From Sphingobium limneticum (GTDB lineage: Bacteria > Pseudomonadota > Alphaproteobacteria > Sphingomonadales > Sphingomonadaceae): 64,000 nucleotides of DNA. The notes under the pieces are model-generated. The model ran no database searches. It worked only from the letters and a program-made list of their open reading frames with translations, and was not told the DNA's origin. Positions 8,786-16,679 of this stretch are shown here, piece after piece (position 1 is the first letter of the stretch; every line of letters starts with the position of its first letter). Location of the stretch: assembly GCF_008710155.1 (NCBI RefSeq), contig NZ_VYPZ01000021.1:1-64000 (forward strand), given 5' to 3'. A program made the translations under genes and the position numbers.

Positions 8786-9616
8786 TCAATCGCCCAACCA
8801 GCCGGATATGATCTCGCCCCTATGTCCTTCGGGCGCCAGCGCAGCGCGCAAGGCTTCCAGCATTGGCGGCAGTGCCTGCGTAAAAGCGTAGGGCGGGTTG
8901 ACGATGAAGAGGCCCGCGCCGTTATAGATGCCGGGTTGCTCGCTATCGTATAGCCAATGCTCCACCAGCAGCAATTTCGGGATGCCGATCCTGCGCAACT
9001 GCTGCTTCCACTTCCAATGCGTGGCCTGGTCTTTCAACGGATACCAGATCACCGTCACGCCATGCGCCCATTTGCGGTGAGCGGCGGCGAGGGTGGCGGT
9101 GATGCGCGCGCGTTCTTCCGTCTGCTCATAGGGCGGATCGACCACAACCACGCCGCGCGCGGTGCGGGGCGGCACCATAGCCAGCCATAGTTCATAGGCG
9201 TCGCGTTCATGCACGGCCGCGCCGGTGTCCCGCATCACGCCGCGCAGGGTATAAGCGTCTTCAGGATGCTTTTCGTTGAGGATCAGGACATCCTGCGGGC
9301 GCAAAAGCTGCGCCAGAAACCGTGGCGAGCCGGGGTAAAGCTGCGGTTCGTCACCCGCATTCACCGCCTGCACGGCGGCGCGATAATCGTCCAGCAAGGG
9401 GTTCGGGTCGGCAAAGGCGCGCAGCACGCCCTGCACAGCCTCCCCGGTGCGTTGCGCTTGATCGCCGCCAAGGTCGTACAGCCCGCAGCCGGCATGGGTG
9501 TCGATCAAAGTCAGCGCGCCCTCCTTGAACTGCAAGGCCCGCACCAAAGCGATCAGGAGGCTGTGTTTCACGACATCGGCGCTGTTGCCGGCATGGAAGG
9601 AATGGCGATAATTCAT
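8786..9616 (-). CDS. rlmJ: 23S rRNA (adenine(2030)-N(6))-methyltransferase RlmJ
   Basis: A 276-residue SAM-dependent methyltransferase that methylates N6 of A2030 in 23S rRNA in E. coli. The protein begins with the diagnostic MNYRHSFHAGNSADVVKH segment, which contributes to SAM and substrate binding. It has the Rossmann-type SAM site (LIDTHAGCGLYDL) and the catalytic DPPYE motif in VVVVDPPYEQTEE. Length matches the family (about 280 residues). The gene stands alone between two non-coding stretches. Confidence 0.96.
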   Translation of the reverse strand: MNYRHSFHAGNSADVVKHSLLIALVRALQFKEGALTLIDTHAGCGLYDLGGDQAQRTGEAVQGVLRAFADPNPLLDDYRAAVQAVNAGDEPQLYPGSPRFLAQLLRPQDVLILNEKHPEDAYTLRGVMRDTGAAVHERDAYELWLAMVPPRTARGVVVVDPPYEQTEERARITATLAAAHRKWAHGVTVIWYPLKDQATHWKWKQQLRRIGIPKLLLVEHWLYDSEQPGIYNGAGLFIVNPPYAFTQALPPMLEALRAALAPEGHRGEIISGWLGD

Positions 9617-9837
9617 TGTGACTCAAAATCCAGATGATCTGCCTTTACGGGCTGCGGGGCATTCTGCAAAGTGCCGCTACGGGCCGACTGCGGAACGGCA
9701 TTGCACGGGTCCATAGGAACAGATCCTCGCCTTCGCGGGGATGACCGTCCAGACCCCCGCCATGCCCACATCCGCCTTGCCATCCCACTCCGCAGCTGCG
9801 AAGCAATAGTGGCGCAAGCCCATCGACAGGACACCCC

Positions 9838-10191
9838 ATGCGGCGGCATCTGTATCTCATCGGAGGGTTTCTCTCGATCGGCCTCGGCACGATCGGCGCT
9901 TTCCTGCCGCTGCTGCCGACCGTCCCTTTCATGATCCTCGCCGCCTTCTGCTTCGCCCGCTCCAGCCCGCGCCTTGAGGCCAAGCTGCTGGATCACAAGC
10001 ATTTCGGCCCGCATATCCGCCGCTGGCGCGAACATGGCGCAATCAGCCGTCGGGGCAAGAAGGCCGCGCTTGGCGCCTTCGCCTTCAGCGTCCTATTGGC
10101 GCTGATATTCTCCCCTTGGCCCTGGTTCCTGGCCCCCATCACCGCCGCGCTGATCGGCGGCAGCTGGATATGGACTCGTCCGGAGGGCTGA
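9838..10191 (+). CDS. YbaN family (DUF454) inner-membrane protein
   Basis: A 117-residue membrane protein with the DUF454 pattern: an N-terminal pair of hydrophobic segments (LIGGFLSIGLGTIGAFLPLLPTVPF split by FLPLLPTVPF, then MILAAFCFARSSPR), the conserved HKHFGPHIRRWREHGAI block, and two C-terminal hydrophobic stretches. The family is widespread and functionally uncharacterised. The ATG follows GACAGGACACCCC. The gene lies 66 bases before a YdeI-like gene on the same strand, so the two may form an operon. Confidence 0.88.
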   Translation: MRRHLYLIGGFLSIGLGTIGAFLPLLPTVPFMILAAFCFARSSPRLEAKLLDHKHFGPHIRRWREHGAISRRGKKAALGAFAFSVLLALIFSPWPWFLAPITAALIGGSWIWTRPEG

Positions 10192-10257
10192 GCGCCCCGC
10201 CATGGACATTCGCCCAACGCGCGGTCAGACTATGCTGGCACCACCGGGAATCACGAT

Positions 10258-10563
10258 ATGTCAGACGCTTTCGCCCATGGCACGGTCCATCAAGCGGCCG
10301 AAGACCTGCAAGCCGCGCTCCGATCGGCCCCGCACATCCTTCAGCTATGGGAAGGCCTGACCCCGCTCGGCCGCAACGAGTTCATCTGCTGGGTGGACGA
10401 CGCCAAACAGGCCAAGACCCGCGCACGCCGCATCGCCCGCACCTGCGAAGAATTGCTGGAGGGCAAGAAGCGCCCTTGCTGCTGGCCCGGCTGCATCCAC
10501 CGCACTGACAAGGCGCCCGGAAAGTGGCAGCAGGCCGTCCTGATCGACGGGAAGAAGAGTTAG
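10258..10563 (+). CDS. YdeI/OmpD-associated family-like small protein
   Basis: A 101-residue soluble protein. The segment LTPLGRNEFICWVDDAKQAKTRARRIARTCEEL is typical of the YdeI/OmpD-associated C-terminal domain, where a helical Arg/Lys-rich stretch follows an L-x-P-x-x-R-x-E-F/Y-x-x-W pattern. Here it is followed by a cysteine-containing tail (KKRPCCWPGCIH) that I do not recognise and that could bind a metal. The family is linked in enterobacteria to bacteriocin or drug tolerance, but with no clear biochemical function. Confidence 0.8.
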   Translation: MSDAFAHGTVHQAAEDLQAALRSAPHILQLWEGLTPLGRNEFICWVDDAKQAKTRARRIARTCEELLEGKKRPCCWPGCIHRTDKAPGKWQQAVLIDGKKS

Positions 10564-10586
10564 GCCCCGGTGCTCAGTTCATCGCC

Positions 10587-11810
10587 TCAGTTCATCGCCA
10601 GGATCATGTTCCGCACCTGCGGATAGACCTGCTTTTCCCATTTGCTGCCCGAAAACACGCCATAATGGCCCACGCCCGGTTGCAGATGATGGCGCTTCAT
10701 ATGCGGCCGCAGCCCGGTGCACAGCGCATGCGCCGCAGACGTCTGGCCCACCGCGCACACATCGTCCCGTTCACCTTCGACCGTCAGCAGCGCGGTATTG
10801 TGGATCGCGCCCGGATTGACCTTGCGCCCGCGCACGGTCATCTCGCCCTTGGCCAGCAAGGTCCGCTGGAACACCATGTCCACGGTTTCCAGATAAAATT
10901 CCTTGGTCATGTCCAGGACCGCGAAATATTCCTCGTAAAAATTCTTGATCTTGTCGGCCTCGACCGTCTTGCCGTCGGCCAGCAACTGATACAATTCGCG
11001 ATGCTGCGACGAATGCCGCTCCATGTTCATCGCCATGAAGGCGGACAGTTGCACGAAGCCCGGATAGACCTCCCGCCCGCGCCCGGCATAGCGGAACGGT
11101 ACGACGGAAATCAGATTTTCCTCGAACCATTCGATCGGCTTTTCATTGGCCAGATCGTTCACCGAAGTCGGCGCGGCATTGGGGTCGATCGGCCCGCCCA
11201 TCAGCGTCATCGACCGCGGCGTCGCCTTGTCCTTGTCTTCCGACATCAGCGCGACGGCCGCCATTGCCGGCACGCAGGGCTGGCATACCGACACCAGATG
11301 CGCGCCCTCGCCCAATTCGTGCAGGAACTGGATGATATAATCGACATAATCGTCGAAACCGAAGCGCCCGGCTTCCAACGGCACGTCGCGTGCATTCTTC
11401 CAGTCGGTGATATAGACGTCATGGTCGCGCAACAACGTCTGCACCGTGCTGCGCAACAATGTCGAAAAATGGCCGGACATCGGCGCCACCACCAATACGC
11501 GCGGCTGCTCCGCCTCCACCTCGTCCTTCACGAAATGCAGCAGGTCGCCGAACGGCAGGTCCAGCGCGACTTCTTCGCGCACCGCCACTTCGGCATTGCC
11601 GCTGGTCACCGTACGGATTTCATAGGCCGGCCGCTTGTGGGTCAGCTTGGCACCCTGGAATACGTCCATCAGCGCGAACATGCGGCGCGGCATCGCCCAA
11701 TCGGCCATCGGTCCCATCTTGTCGCGCAGGCCAAGGGCCATCTGCGCGCCGAACCGCGCTGGGGCCAGCATGTCGTTCCAGGCCTGATAACCACTGTAGA
11801 GCATGCGCAT
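10587..11810 (-). CDS. phaZ: Intracellular polyhydroxyalkanoate depolymerase
   Basis: A 407-residue alpha/beta-hydrolase of the intracellular PhaZ family, which degrades storage polyhydroxyalkanoate granules to hydroxyacids. The nucleophile is a cysteine in VSVCQPCVP, as in the Ralstonia PhaZ1 type; the Asp in EGERDDVCAVGQ and His in PGVGHYGVFSGS complete the triad. It begins MRMLYSGYQAWNDM, close to the family's usual start. A TTG at 11819 with AAGG five bases before it is an alternative start three codons earlier. No PHA synthase or phasin gene is adjacent. A 13-bp tandem duplication overlaps the stop codon. Confidence 0.94.
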   Translation of the reverse strand: MRMLYSGYQAWNDMLAPARFGAQMALGLRDKMGPMADWAMPRRMFALMDVFQGAKLTHKRPAYEIRTVTSGNAEVAVREEVALDLPFGDLLHFVKDEVEAEQPRVLVVAPMSGHFSTLLRSTVQTLLRDHDVYITDWKNARDVPLEAGRFGFDDYVDYIIQFLHELGEGAHLVSVCQPCVPAMAAVALMSEDKDKATPRSMTLMGGPIDPNAAPTSVNDLANEKPIEWFEENLISVVPFRYAGRGREVYPGFVQLSAFMAMNMERHSSQHRELYQLLADGKTVEADKIKNFYEEYFAVLDMTKEFYLETVDMVFQRTLLAKGEMTVRGRKVNPGAIHNTALLTVEGERDDVCAVGQTSAAHALCTGLRPHMKRHHLQPGVGHYGVFSGSKWEKQVYPQVRNMILAMN

Positions 11811-11936
11811 GATAGCCAAAAAGCCTTATTCTGTTGCCGCGATCCGAATCGGTATTTTGTCGCAACGCTATACATGCTTTTTATGTTGCGCTGCATCATC
11901 ATAAATGTGACTTTGGACTAACGTAGGAGAGTCACC

Positions 11937-12593
11937 ATGGCGGCCGCGACACTCACTTTATCCAGCAAGAACTACTCGTCCTGGTCGCTGCGGGGCTGGC
12001 TTTTGTGCCGGCTCGCGGGACTTCGGATCGTCGAACAGACGATCGCGCTGGACGACCCGGAAAATCGCGCCGAACTGCTCCTCCTCTCCCCCTCCGTGCT
12101 GGTCCCGCGCCTGACGCATGAGGGCGCCAGCGTATGGGACACGTTGGCCATCGCCGAATATCTGCACGAACTCTATCCCAATGTCGGCATGTACCCCACC
12201 GATCGGAAGGCGCGCGCCCATTGCCGGTCGGTATCGGGCGAAATCCATTCCGGCTTCGCCAACCTCCGCTCCGCCTTGCCGATGAACCTGAAGGTCCGGC
12301 ACAGCAAATTCCCGATCTTCCCCGGCGCCCGCCCGGATATCGAGCGGATCGAAACCATCTGGGCCGAATGTCTGGACAGCTATGGCGGCCCCTGGCTGTT
12401 CGGCGACGAACCGACGGTGGCCGACGCCATGTTCGCGCCGGTCGCCCAACGCTTCCTGACCTACGCCGTGCCGGTATCGCAGGCCACCGCCGCCTATTGC
12501 CAGACCATCAACAGCTGGTCGCTGATGCGCGAGTGGATCGACGATGCCCGCGCCGAACCGGATGAGATGATCGAACTCGAAACCGAGTTCTGA
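11937..12593 (+). CDS. Glutathione S-transferase family protein
   Basis: A 218-residue GST with an N-terminal thioredoxin fold carrying NYSSWSLRGWLL, where the serine pair is the likely activating residue as in zeta- and related classes. Further family features are VPRLTHEG (cis-proline), WDTLAIAEYLHEL (the glutathione gamma-glutamyl contact), and a helical C-terminal domain with the capping box GDEPTVADAMFAP. GTAGGAG lies about 10 bases before the ATG. It is divergent from phaZ across a 126-base AT-richer interval. The substrate is not predictable from sequence alone. Confidence 0.93.
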   Translation: MAAATLTLSSKNYSSWSLRGWLLCRLAGLRIVEQTIALDDPENRAELLLLSPSVLVPRLTHEGASVWDTLAIAEYLHELYPNVGMYPTDRKARAHCRSVSGEIHSGFANLRSALPMNLKVRHSKFPIFPGARPDIERIETIWAECLDSYGGPWLFGDEPTVADAMFAPVAQRFLTYAVPVSQATAAYCQTINSWSLMREWIDDARAEPDEMIELETEF

Positions 12594-12634
12594 ACGCCCT
12601 TTCCCCCATCGCGCCGGGGGGTTAGAGCGGGTCC

Positions 12635-14299
12635 ATGATCACACGCACCCTCGCTCTGGCCCTTGGCCTCGCCGCCGTCCTTTCCTGTCCTTTGACTGCC
12701 CAGGCCCAGACCGTCGAACCGGCCCGCCTCGAACAGTCCGTGCGCACGCTCGCCTCCGACCTGTTTCAGGGTCGCGCGCCCGGCACCATCGGCGAAGAAC
12801 GCACGATCGGCTATCTCGTCGCCCGCTTCGAGCAACTGGGGCTGGAACCGGGCGGCCCCGACGGTCAGTGGGTGCAGACCGTGCCCCTGCTCCACACCCG
12901 CCTCGGCCAGTCGCAAACCCTCTCGGTTGCCCAGAATGGCGCCGCCACCCCCTGGACCTTCGGCAAGCAGGTGTATCTCTCCACCCTCCAGCCCAAGGAC
13001 AATGTCGCGATCGCCAACGCGCCGCTGGTCTTCGTCGGCTATGGCGTCTCCGCCCCCGAACGCGGCTGGGACGATTTCAAGGGCGCGGACCTGAAGGGCA
13101 AGGTCGCCGTCTTCCTGATCAACGACCCGGATTTCGAGGCCGCCAAGGGCGAAGACCCGTTCGGCAAGTTCGGCGGCAAGACCATGACCTATTATGGCCG
13201 CTGGACCTACAAGTTCGAGGAAGCGGCCCGTCGCGGCGCGATCGGCGCGCTGATCGTCCATGACACGCCGGGCGCGGGCTATGGCTGGAACGTCGTCGTC
13301 AGCCCCAGCGGCGAAAATTACGACCTCGTCCGCCCCGCCGACAAGCTGACCAGCCTGCAAGTCCAGGGCTGGGTCGAGGGTGACGCGGCCAAGGCGCTGT
13401 TCAACGGCGCCGGTCAGGATCTCGCCACCCTGCGCAAACAGGCCCGGTCCGCCAAGTTCAAGCCGGTGGAATTGAAGGGCGCGACCTTCTCCGCCGCCTT
13501 CCCGGTCAAACAGGAAGTGGTGCAGAGCGCCAACGTCCTCGCCCGCATCCCCGGCGCCAAGCGCCCGCAAGAAACCGTGATGTATGGCGCCCATTGGGAC
13601 GCCTATGGCGAAGGCAAGCCGGACGCGCGGGGCCGCATCTACCGCGCCGGCGCCAATGACGATGCGCTCGGCCTCGCCGGCCTGTTCGAAATCGCCCGCG
13701 CGTTCAAGGCCGCACCCGCGCCCGACCGTTCGATCGTCTTCGCCGCCTGGACGGCGGAGGAACGCGGCCTGCTCGGCTCGGAACATTATGCCCAGAACCC
13801 GGTCTATCCGATCGACAAGACCGTCGCCAACCTGACCATCGACGTGCTCCAGACCGCCGGCAAGGCGAAGGACGTGATCCTGATCGGCAAGGGCCAGAAC
13901 AGCCTTGAAGATGATCTGGCCAAATTCGCCACGGCGCAGGGCCGCGTCATCACGCAGGAAAGCCTGCCTGAACGCGGCCTCTTCTATCGTGCCGACCATT
14001 TCTCCATGGCCAAGCGCGGCGTGCCCGTATTGCTCATGATGGGCCTGGCCGGCGCATCCGACATGGTGGAGGGCAGCCGCGCCGCGGGCCAGGCGTGGAT
14101 CGACGCCTATACCGGCAAATGCTATCATCAGGCCTGCGACGCCGTCGATGATACATGGAAGCTGGACGGCGCCGCCCAGGACGTGGACCTGATGCTCGAC
14201 ATCGGTCGCGACCTCGCAAACTCGACCCGCTGGCCGCAATGGAAAGCCGGATCGGAATTCAAGGCGATCCGCGACAAAAGCGCGGCGGTACGGAAGTAG
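12635..14299 (+). CDS. Secreted M28 family zinc aminopeptidase
   Basis: A 554-residue secreted exopeptidase. The N-terminus (MITRTLALALGLAAVLSCPLTAQA) is a signal peptide; a Cys at residue 18 is followed by PLTAQAQ, and AQA is the better cleavage site. A protease-associated insert (about 100-280) precedes the M28 catalytic core. Zinc ligands are visible in MYGAHWDAYG (His, Asp), RAGANDDALGLAGL (bridging Asp) and AAWTAEERGLLGSEHY (catalytic Glu and ligand Glu), plus DHFSMAKRGVP toward the C-terminus. It would release N-terminal amino acids from peptides in the periplasm or outside. It is followed by a long inverted repeat. Confidence 0.94.
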   Translation: MITRTLALALGLAAVLSCPLTAQAQTVEPARLEQSVRTLASDLFQGRAPGTIGEERTIGYLVARFEQLGLEPGGPDGQWVQTVPLLHTRLGQSQTLSVAQNGAATPWTFGKQVYLSTLQPKDNVAIANAPLVFVGYGVSAPERGWDDFKGADLKGKVAVFLINDPDFEAAKGEDPFGKFGGKTMTYYGRWTYKFEEAARRGAIGALIVHDTPGAGYGWNVVVSPSGENYDLVRPADKLTSLQVQGWVEGDAAKALFNGAGQDLATLRKQARSAKFKPVELKGATFSAAFPVKQEVVQSANVLARIPGAKRPQETVMYGAHWDAYGEGKPDARGRIYRAGANDDALGLAGLFEIARAFKAAPAPDRSIVFAAWTAEERGLLGSEHYAQNPVYPIDKTVANLTIDVLQTAGKAKDVILIGKGQNSLEDDLAKFATAQGRVITQESLPERGLFYRADHFSMAKRGVPVLLMMGLAGASDMVEGSRAAGQAWIDAYTGKCYHQACDAVDDTWKLDGAAQDVDLMLDIGRDLANSTRWPQWKAGSEFKAIRDKSAAVRK

Positions 14300-14309
14300 A
14301 ACCAAAGTT

Positions 14310-14375
14310 GTTCCCCGGCGCAGGCCGGGGTCCAGTTCAACGGTCGTAACTGGACCCCGGCCTGCGCCGGGGAAC
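14310..14375. repeat. Long inverted repeat, GTTCCCCGGCGCAGGC family
   Basis: The arms at 14310-14334 and about 14351-14375 are near-perfect reverse complements of about 25 bases (GTTCCCCGGCGCAGGCCGGG and its complement), separated by about 16 bases. It lies between the convergent M28 and GH27 genes and would form a very stable hairpin in either transcript, so it may serve as a bidirectional terminator. Same family as 1-60, 22959-23025 and 62145-62168. Confidence 0.85.
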
Positions 14376-14386
14376 AGCCTGTTATA

Positions 14387-15748
14387 TCAACCCAACCGAT
14401 ACAATGCGCTCCCATGCGCCGGCAGCATCACCGACACCCGCTCCGCCTGCTGCCCCAGCATCTTACCGGCCCACAAGTCCCGAACCGCCACCGGTCCGCC
14501 CACGCCCAGATCGCGCAACGTGACGCCAACCTCGCGCGGCTTGTCGCCGGTGTTGAACAGCGCGACATAACGCCCCTTCCCATCCTCCGGCACCGCCGAC
14601 CAGACCCGCACGCCATCCTCGACGAAATGCGGGCAGTTGCCCTGGCTCGCCTGATTGACCGCGATCACCTCTCTATTGGTCAGCAGCGCCAATGTCGGCG
14701 CATCCAGATGGCGCAAATCGCCCCCCATGATCAGCGGCGACCGCGCGATCGCCCATAATGTCATCAGCGTCTTCTGCTCGTCCGGGGTAAAGCGCGTATC
14801 GCGCTCGCCCAGCGCCAGCCGCCCCAGCGGCAGCATGTCCGCATCCGGCCAGGACCCCGGCCCGCGATAGGGCGTCCAATTCTCCAGCCGGGTGAACTGC
14901 GCCTCCAACATCTCCCATTCATCCCAGAAGTCATCGGAAATCCGCCACATCTGCGCATATTTGCGTACATGATCGCCCCGGATCACCGGCGTCTCCCCCG
15001 GCGACAGGCTCAGGATGATCGGCCGGCCCGTCGCGACGATCGCCTTGTGTGCCGCCTCGATCTCCGGCGCATGGGCGTCATAGGGCCGGCTCATATCGTC
15101 CATCTTGACGAAATCGACGCCCCAGTCGGCATAGAGGCGGAAGATGCTGTCATAATAGGCCTGCGCGCTCGGCCGCGTCATGTCGACTCCATACATGTCG
15201 GGGTTCCAGGAACAGATGCTGCTCTTGTCCGCCACATCGGCCGCGCGATAGTTGGTGCCCAGGATCGGCAGGTTCGCCTCCACCGCCGCGCGCGGAATGC
15301 CGCGCATGACATGGATGCCGAATTGCATGCCCAGCGCATGCACCTCTTTGGCCAATTGCGTGAACCCCTTGCCCCCGGCACTGGACGGAAAGCGATTGGG
15401 CGCCGGGATCATCCGGCCATAGCCATCCATCGCCGGCTTGGGCTTGGCATTATAGGTGTAGCTGGACGCGTCCGGTTCATACCATTGAATATCGACGGTA
15501 AAGATATCATAGCCGAACGGCAGCAGCTTCTCCGCCATGATCTTCGCGGTTTCGCGCGCTTGGCGCTCGGTAATGGTGGTGGCAAAGCTGTTCCAGCTAT
15601 TCCACCCCATCGGCGGTCGCGGCGCCAATATCGCCCCACCCCGCTCCACCGGTGCTGCCCCCGCACGGACTGCTCCCGCAGCCGCAAGCCCTGCCATACC
15701 ACCCGCGATCATATCGCGGCGGCTGGCTTTCCAGTTCATCCTCATCAT
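14387..15748 (-). CDS. Glycoside hydrolase family 27 protein (alpha-galactosidase-like), Tat-exported
   Basis: A 453-residue clan GH-D glycosidase. The N-terminus has a twin-arginine motif (SRRDMIAGG) before an Ala-rich hydrophobic stretch, so Tat export is likely. The fold starts with the GH27 signature RPPMGWNSWNSF. The nucleophile is probably the Asp of DFVKMDDMS and the acid/base the Asp of WRISDDFWDEW; the C-terminal beta domain covers about 365-453. Most relatives act on alpha-galactosides, but alpha-N-acetylgalactosaminidase or arabinopyranosidase activity cannot be excluded. The start may instead be the ATG at 15736 (MNWKASRRD), since no good Shine-Dalgarno precedes 15748. Confidence 0.9.
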   Translation of the reverse strand: MMRMNWKASRRDMIAGGMAGLAAAGAVRAGAAPVERGGAILAPRPPMGWNSWNSFATTITERQARETAKIMAEKLLPFGYDIFTVDIQWYEPDASSYTYNAKPKPAMDGYGRMIPAPNRFPSSAGGKGFTQLAKEVHALGMQFGIHVMRGIPRAAVEANLPILGTNYRAADVADKSSICSWNPDMYGVDMTRPSAQAYYDSIFRLYADWGVDFVKMDDMSRPYDAHAPEIEAAHKAIVATGRPIILSLSPGETPVIRGDHVRKYAQMWRISDDFWDEWEMLEAQFTRLENWTPYRGPGSWPDADMLPLGRLALGERDTRFTPDEQKTLMTLWAIARSPLIMGGDLRHLDAPTLALLTNREVIAVNQASQGNCPHFVEDGVRVWSAVPEDGKGRYVALFNTGDKPREVGVTLRDLGVGGPVAVRDLWAGKMLGQQAERVSVMLPAHGSALYRLG

Positions 15749-15792
15749 TTGTAGGAGTTAATAGACCTGCAAATGAAAAAGCAACCTCCGTC

Positions 15793-15812
15793 ATCCCAGC
15801 GAAGGCTGGGAT
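15793..15812. repeat. Hairpin repeat ATCCCAGC-GAAG-GCTGGGAT
   Basis: A perfect 8-bp stem with a four-base loop, in the 117-base gap between the glutamine amidotransferase gene (upstream) and the GH27 gene (downstream), both on the minus strand. The GTCATCCCAGCGAAGGCTGGGAT form resembles a common interspersed element. It could attenuate read-through. Confidence 0.7.
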
Positions 15813-15865
15813 CTCACTTTTCTTAAAATCCAGGAAATCAGAGGAGAGATGAAAGACGAAAAAAG

Positions 15866-16567
15866 CTAGACCTCGATCCCCGCCAGCCATTCGCCGATCA
15901 TCGCCCGCCCCGCCGCAACCGCAATCGGCCCATGCAGCCCATGATCCTCCCGCAAAGCGATCCCGCATTGCTGCGCCATATCCAGATCCGCCCAGAAATG
16001 CGTCAACCAATCCTCGAAACGCGGATCTTCGCCCATTTCCGCATGAAATTGCAGCGCCAGCACATTGCTCCCACGCCGAAACGCCTGATGCGCATATTTG
16101 GACGTCGACGCCAGCAGTTCCACATTGTCCGGCAAATCGAACGTATCGCTATGCCAATGCAGGATCGGCACGCCGTCGATATGCCGCAACGGGGACGCCG
16201 CCCCCGCGTCGTTCACGCTGACCGGCGCGAAGCCCAGTTCTATATGCCCACCCGGATAGACCCGCGCGCCGAGCGCCGCCGCGATCATCTGACTGCCCAG
16301 GCACACGCCCAAAGTCGGCCGATCCGCCGCCAGCCGATCGGCCAGTTTCGCGATCTGCACCGGAATCCACGGATGCAATTCCTGCTCATAAACGCCCATC
16401 GGGCCACCCATCATGATCAGCAGGTCGGGATCGCACAGATCCACCTGCCCGAAATCGGGGCTGGCCACATCGATGCGATCGATATGATAACCGGCAGCCT
16501 CTATCGGCTGGAGATAGCCCGCAGCGCCTTCGCGCGGGACATGACGGACGATCAACGCTCTTTTCAT
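15866..16567 (-). CDS. Class I glutamine amidotransferase domain protein
   Basis: A 233-residue single-domain class I amidotransferase, similar to GMP synthase-like GATase proteins that stand alone. The catalytic triad is present: Cys89 in LGVCLGSQ, and His and Glu in LALQFHAEM. The oxyanion strand is IMMGGPMGVYE. It lacks any attached synthetase domain. Stand-alone members include gamma-glutamyl hydrolases for polyamine or folate-type conjugates and enzymes of unknown role. It is divergent from the GH92 gene and upstream of the GH27 gene, but nothing ties it functionally to them. Confidence 0.9.
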   Translation of the reverse strand: MKRALIVRHVPREGAAGYLQPIEAAGYHIDRIDVASPDFGQVDLCDPDLLIMMGGPMGVYEQELHPWIPVQIAKLADRLAADRPTLGVCLGSQMIAAALGARVYPGGHIELGFAPVSVNDAGAASPLRHIDGVPILHWHSDTFDLPDNVELLASTSKYAHQAFRRGSNVLALQFHAEMGEDPRFEDWLTHFWADLDMAQQCGIALREDHGLHGPIAVAAGRAMIGEWLAGIEV

Positions 16568-16679
16568 TGCTGAGTCGGACGCTAGACAATCCCGCGCGCC
16601 GCCGCCACCCCAGCCTTTCTTGGCGCGGTAAAATCAGCGCTATTGGCCAATGCCCGCGTCCATGATTTAACCACGGACC

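Noticed and set aside
12494..14305. A 603-codon open frame on the - strand opposite the M28 peptidase gene
   Set aside because: Antisense shadow; the + strand frame has a signal peptide and zinc ligands.
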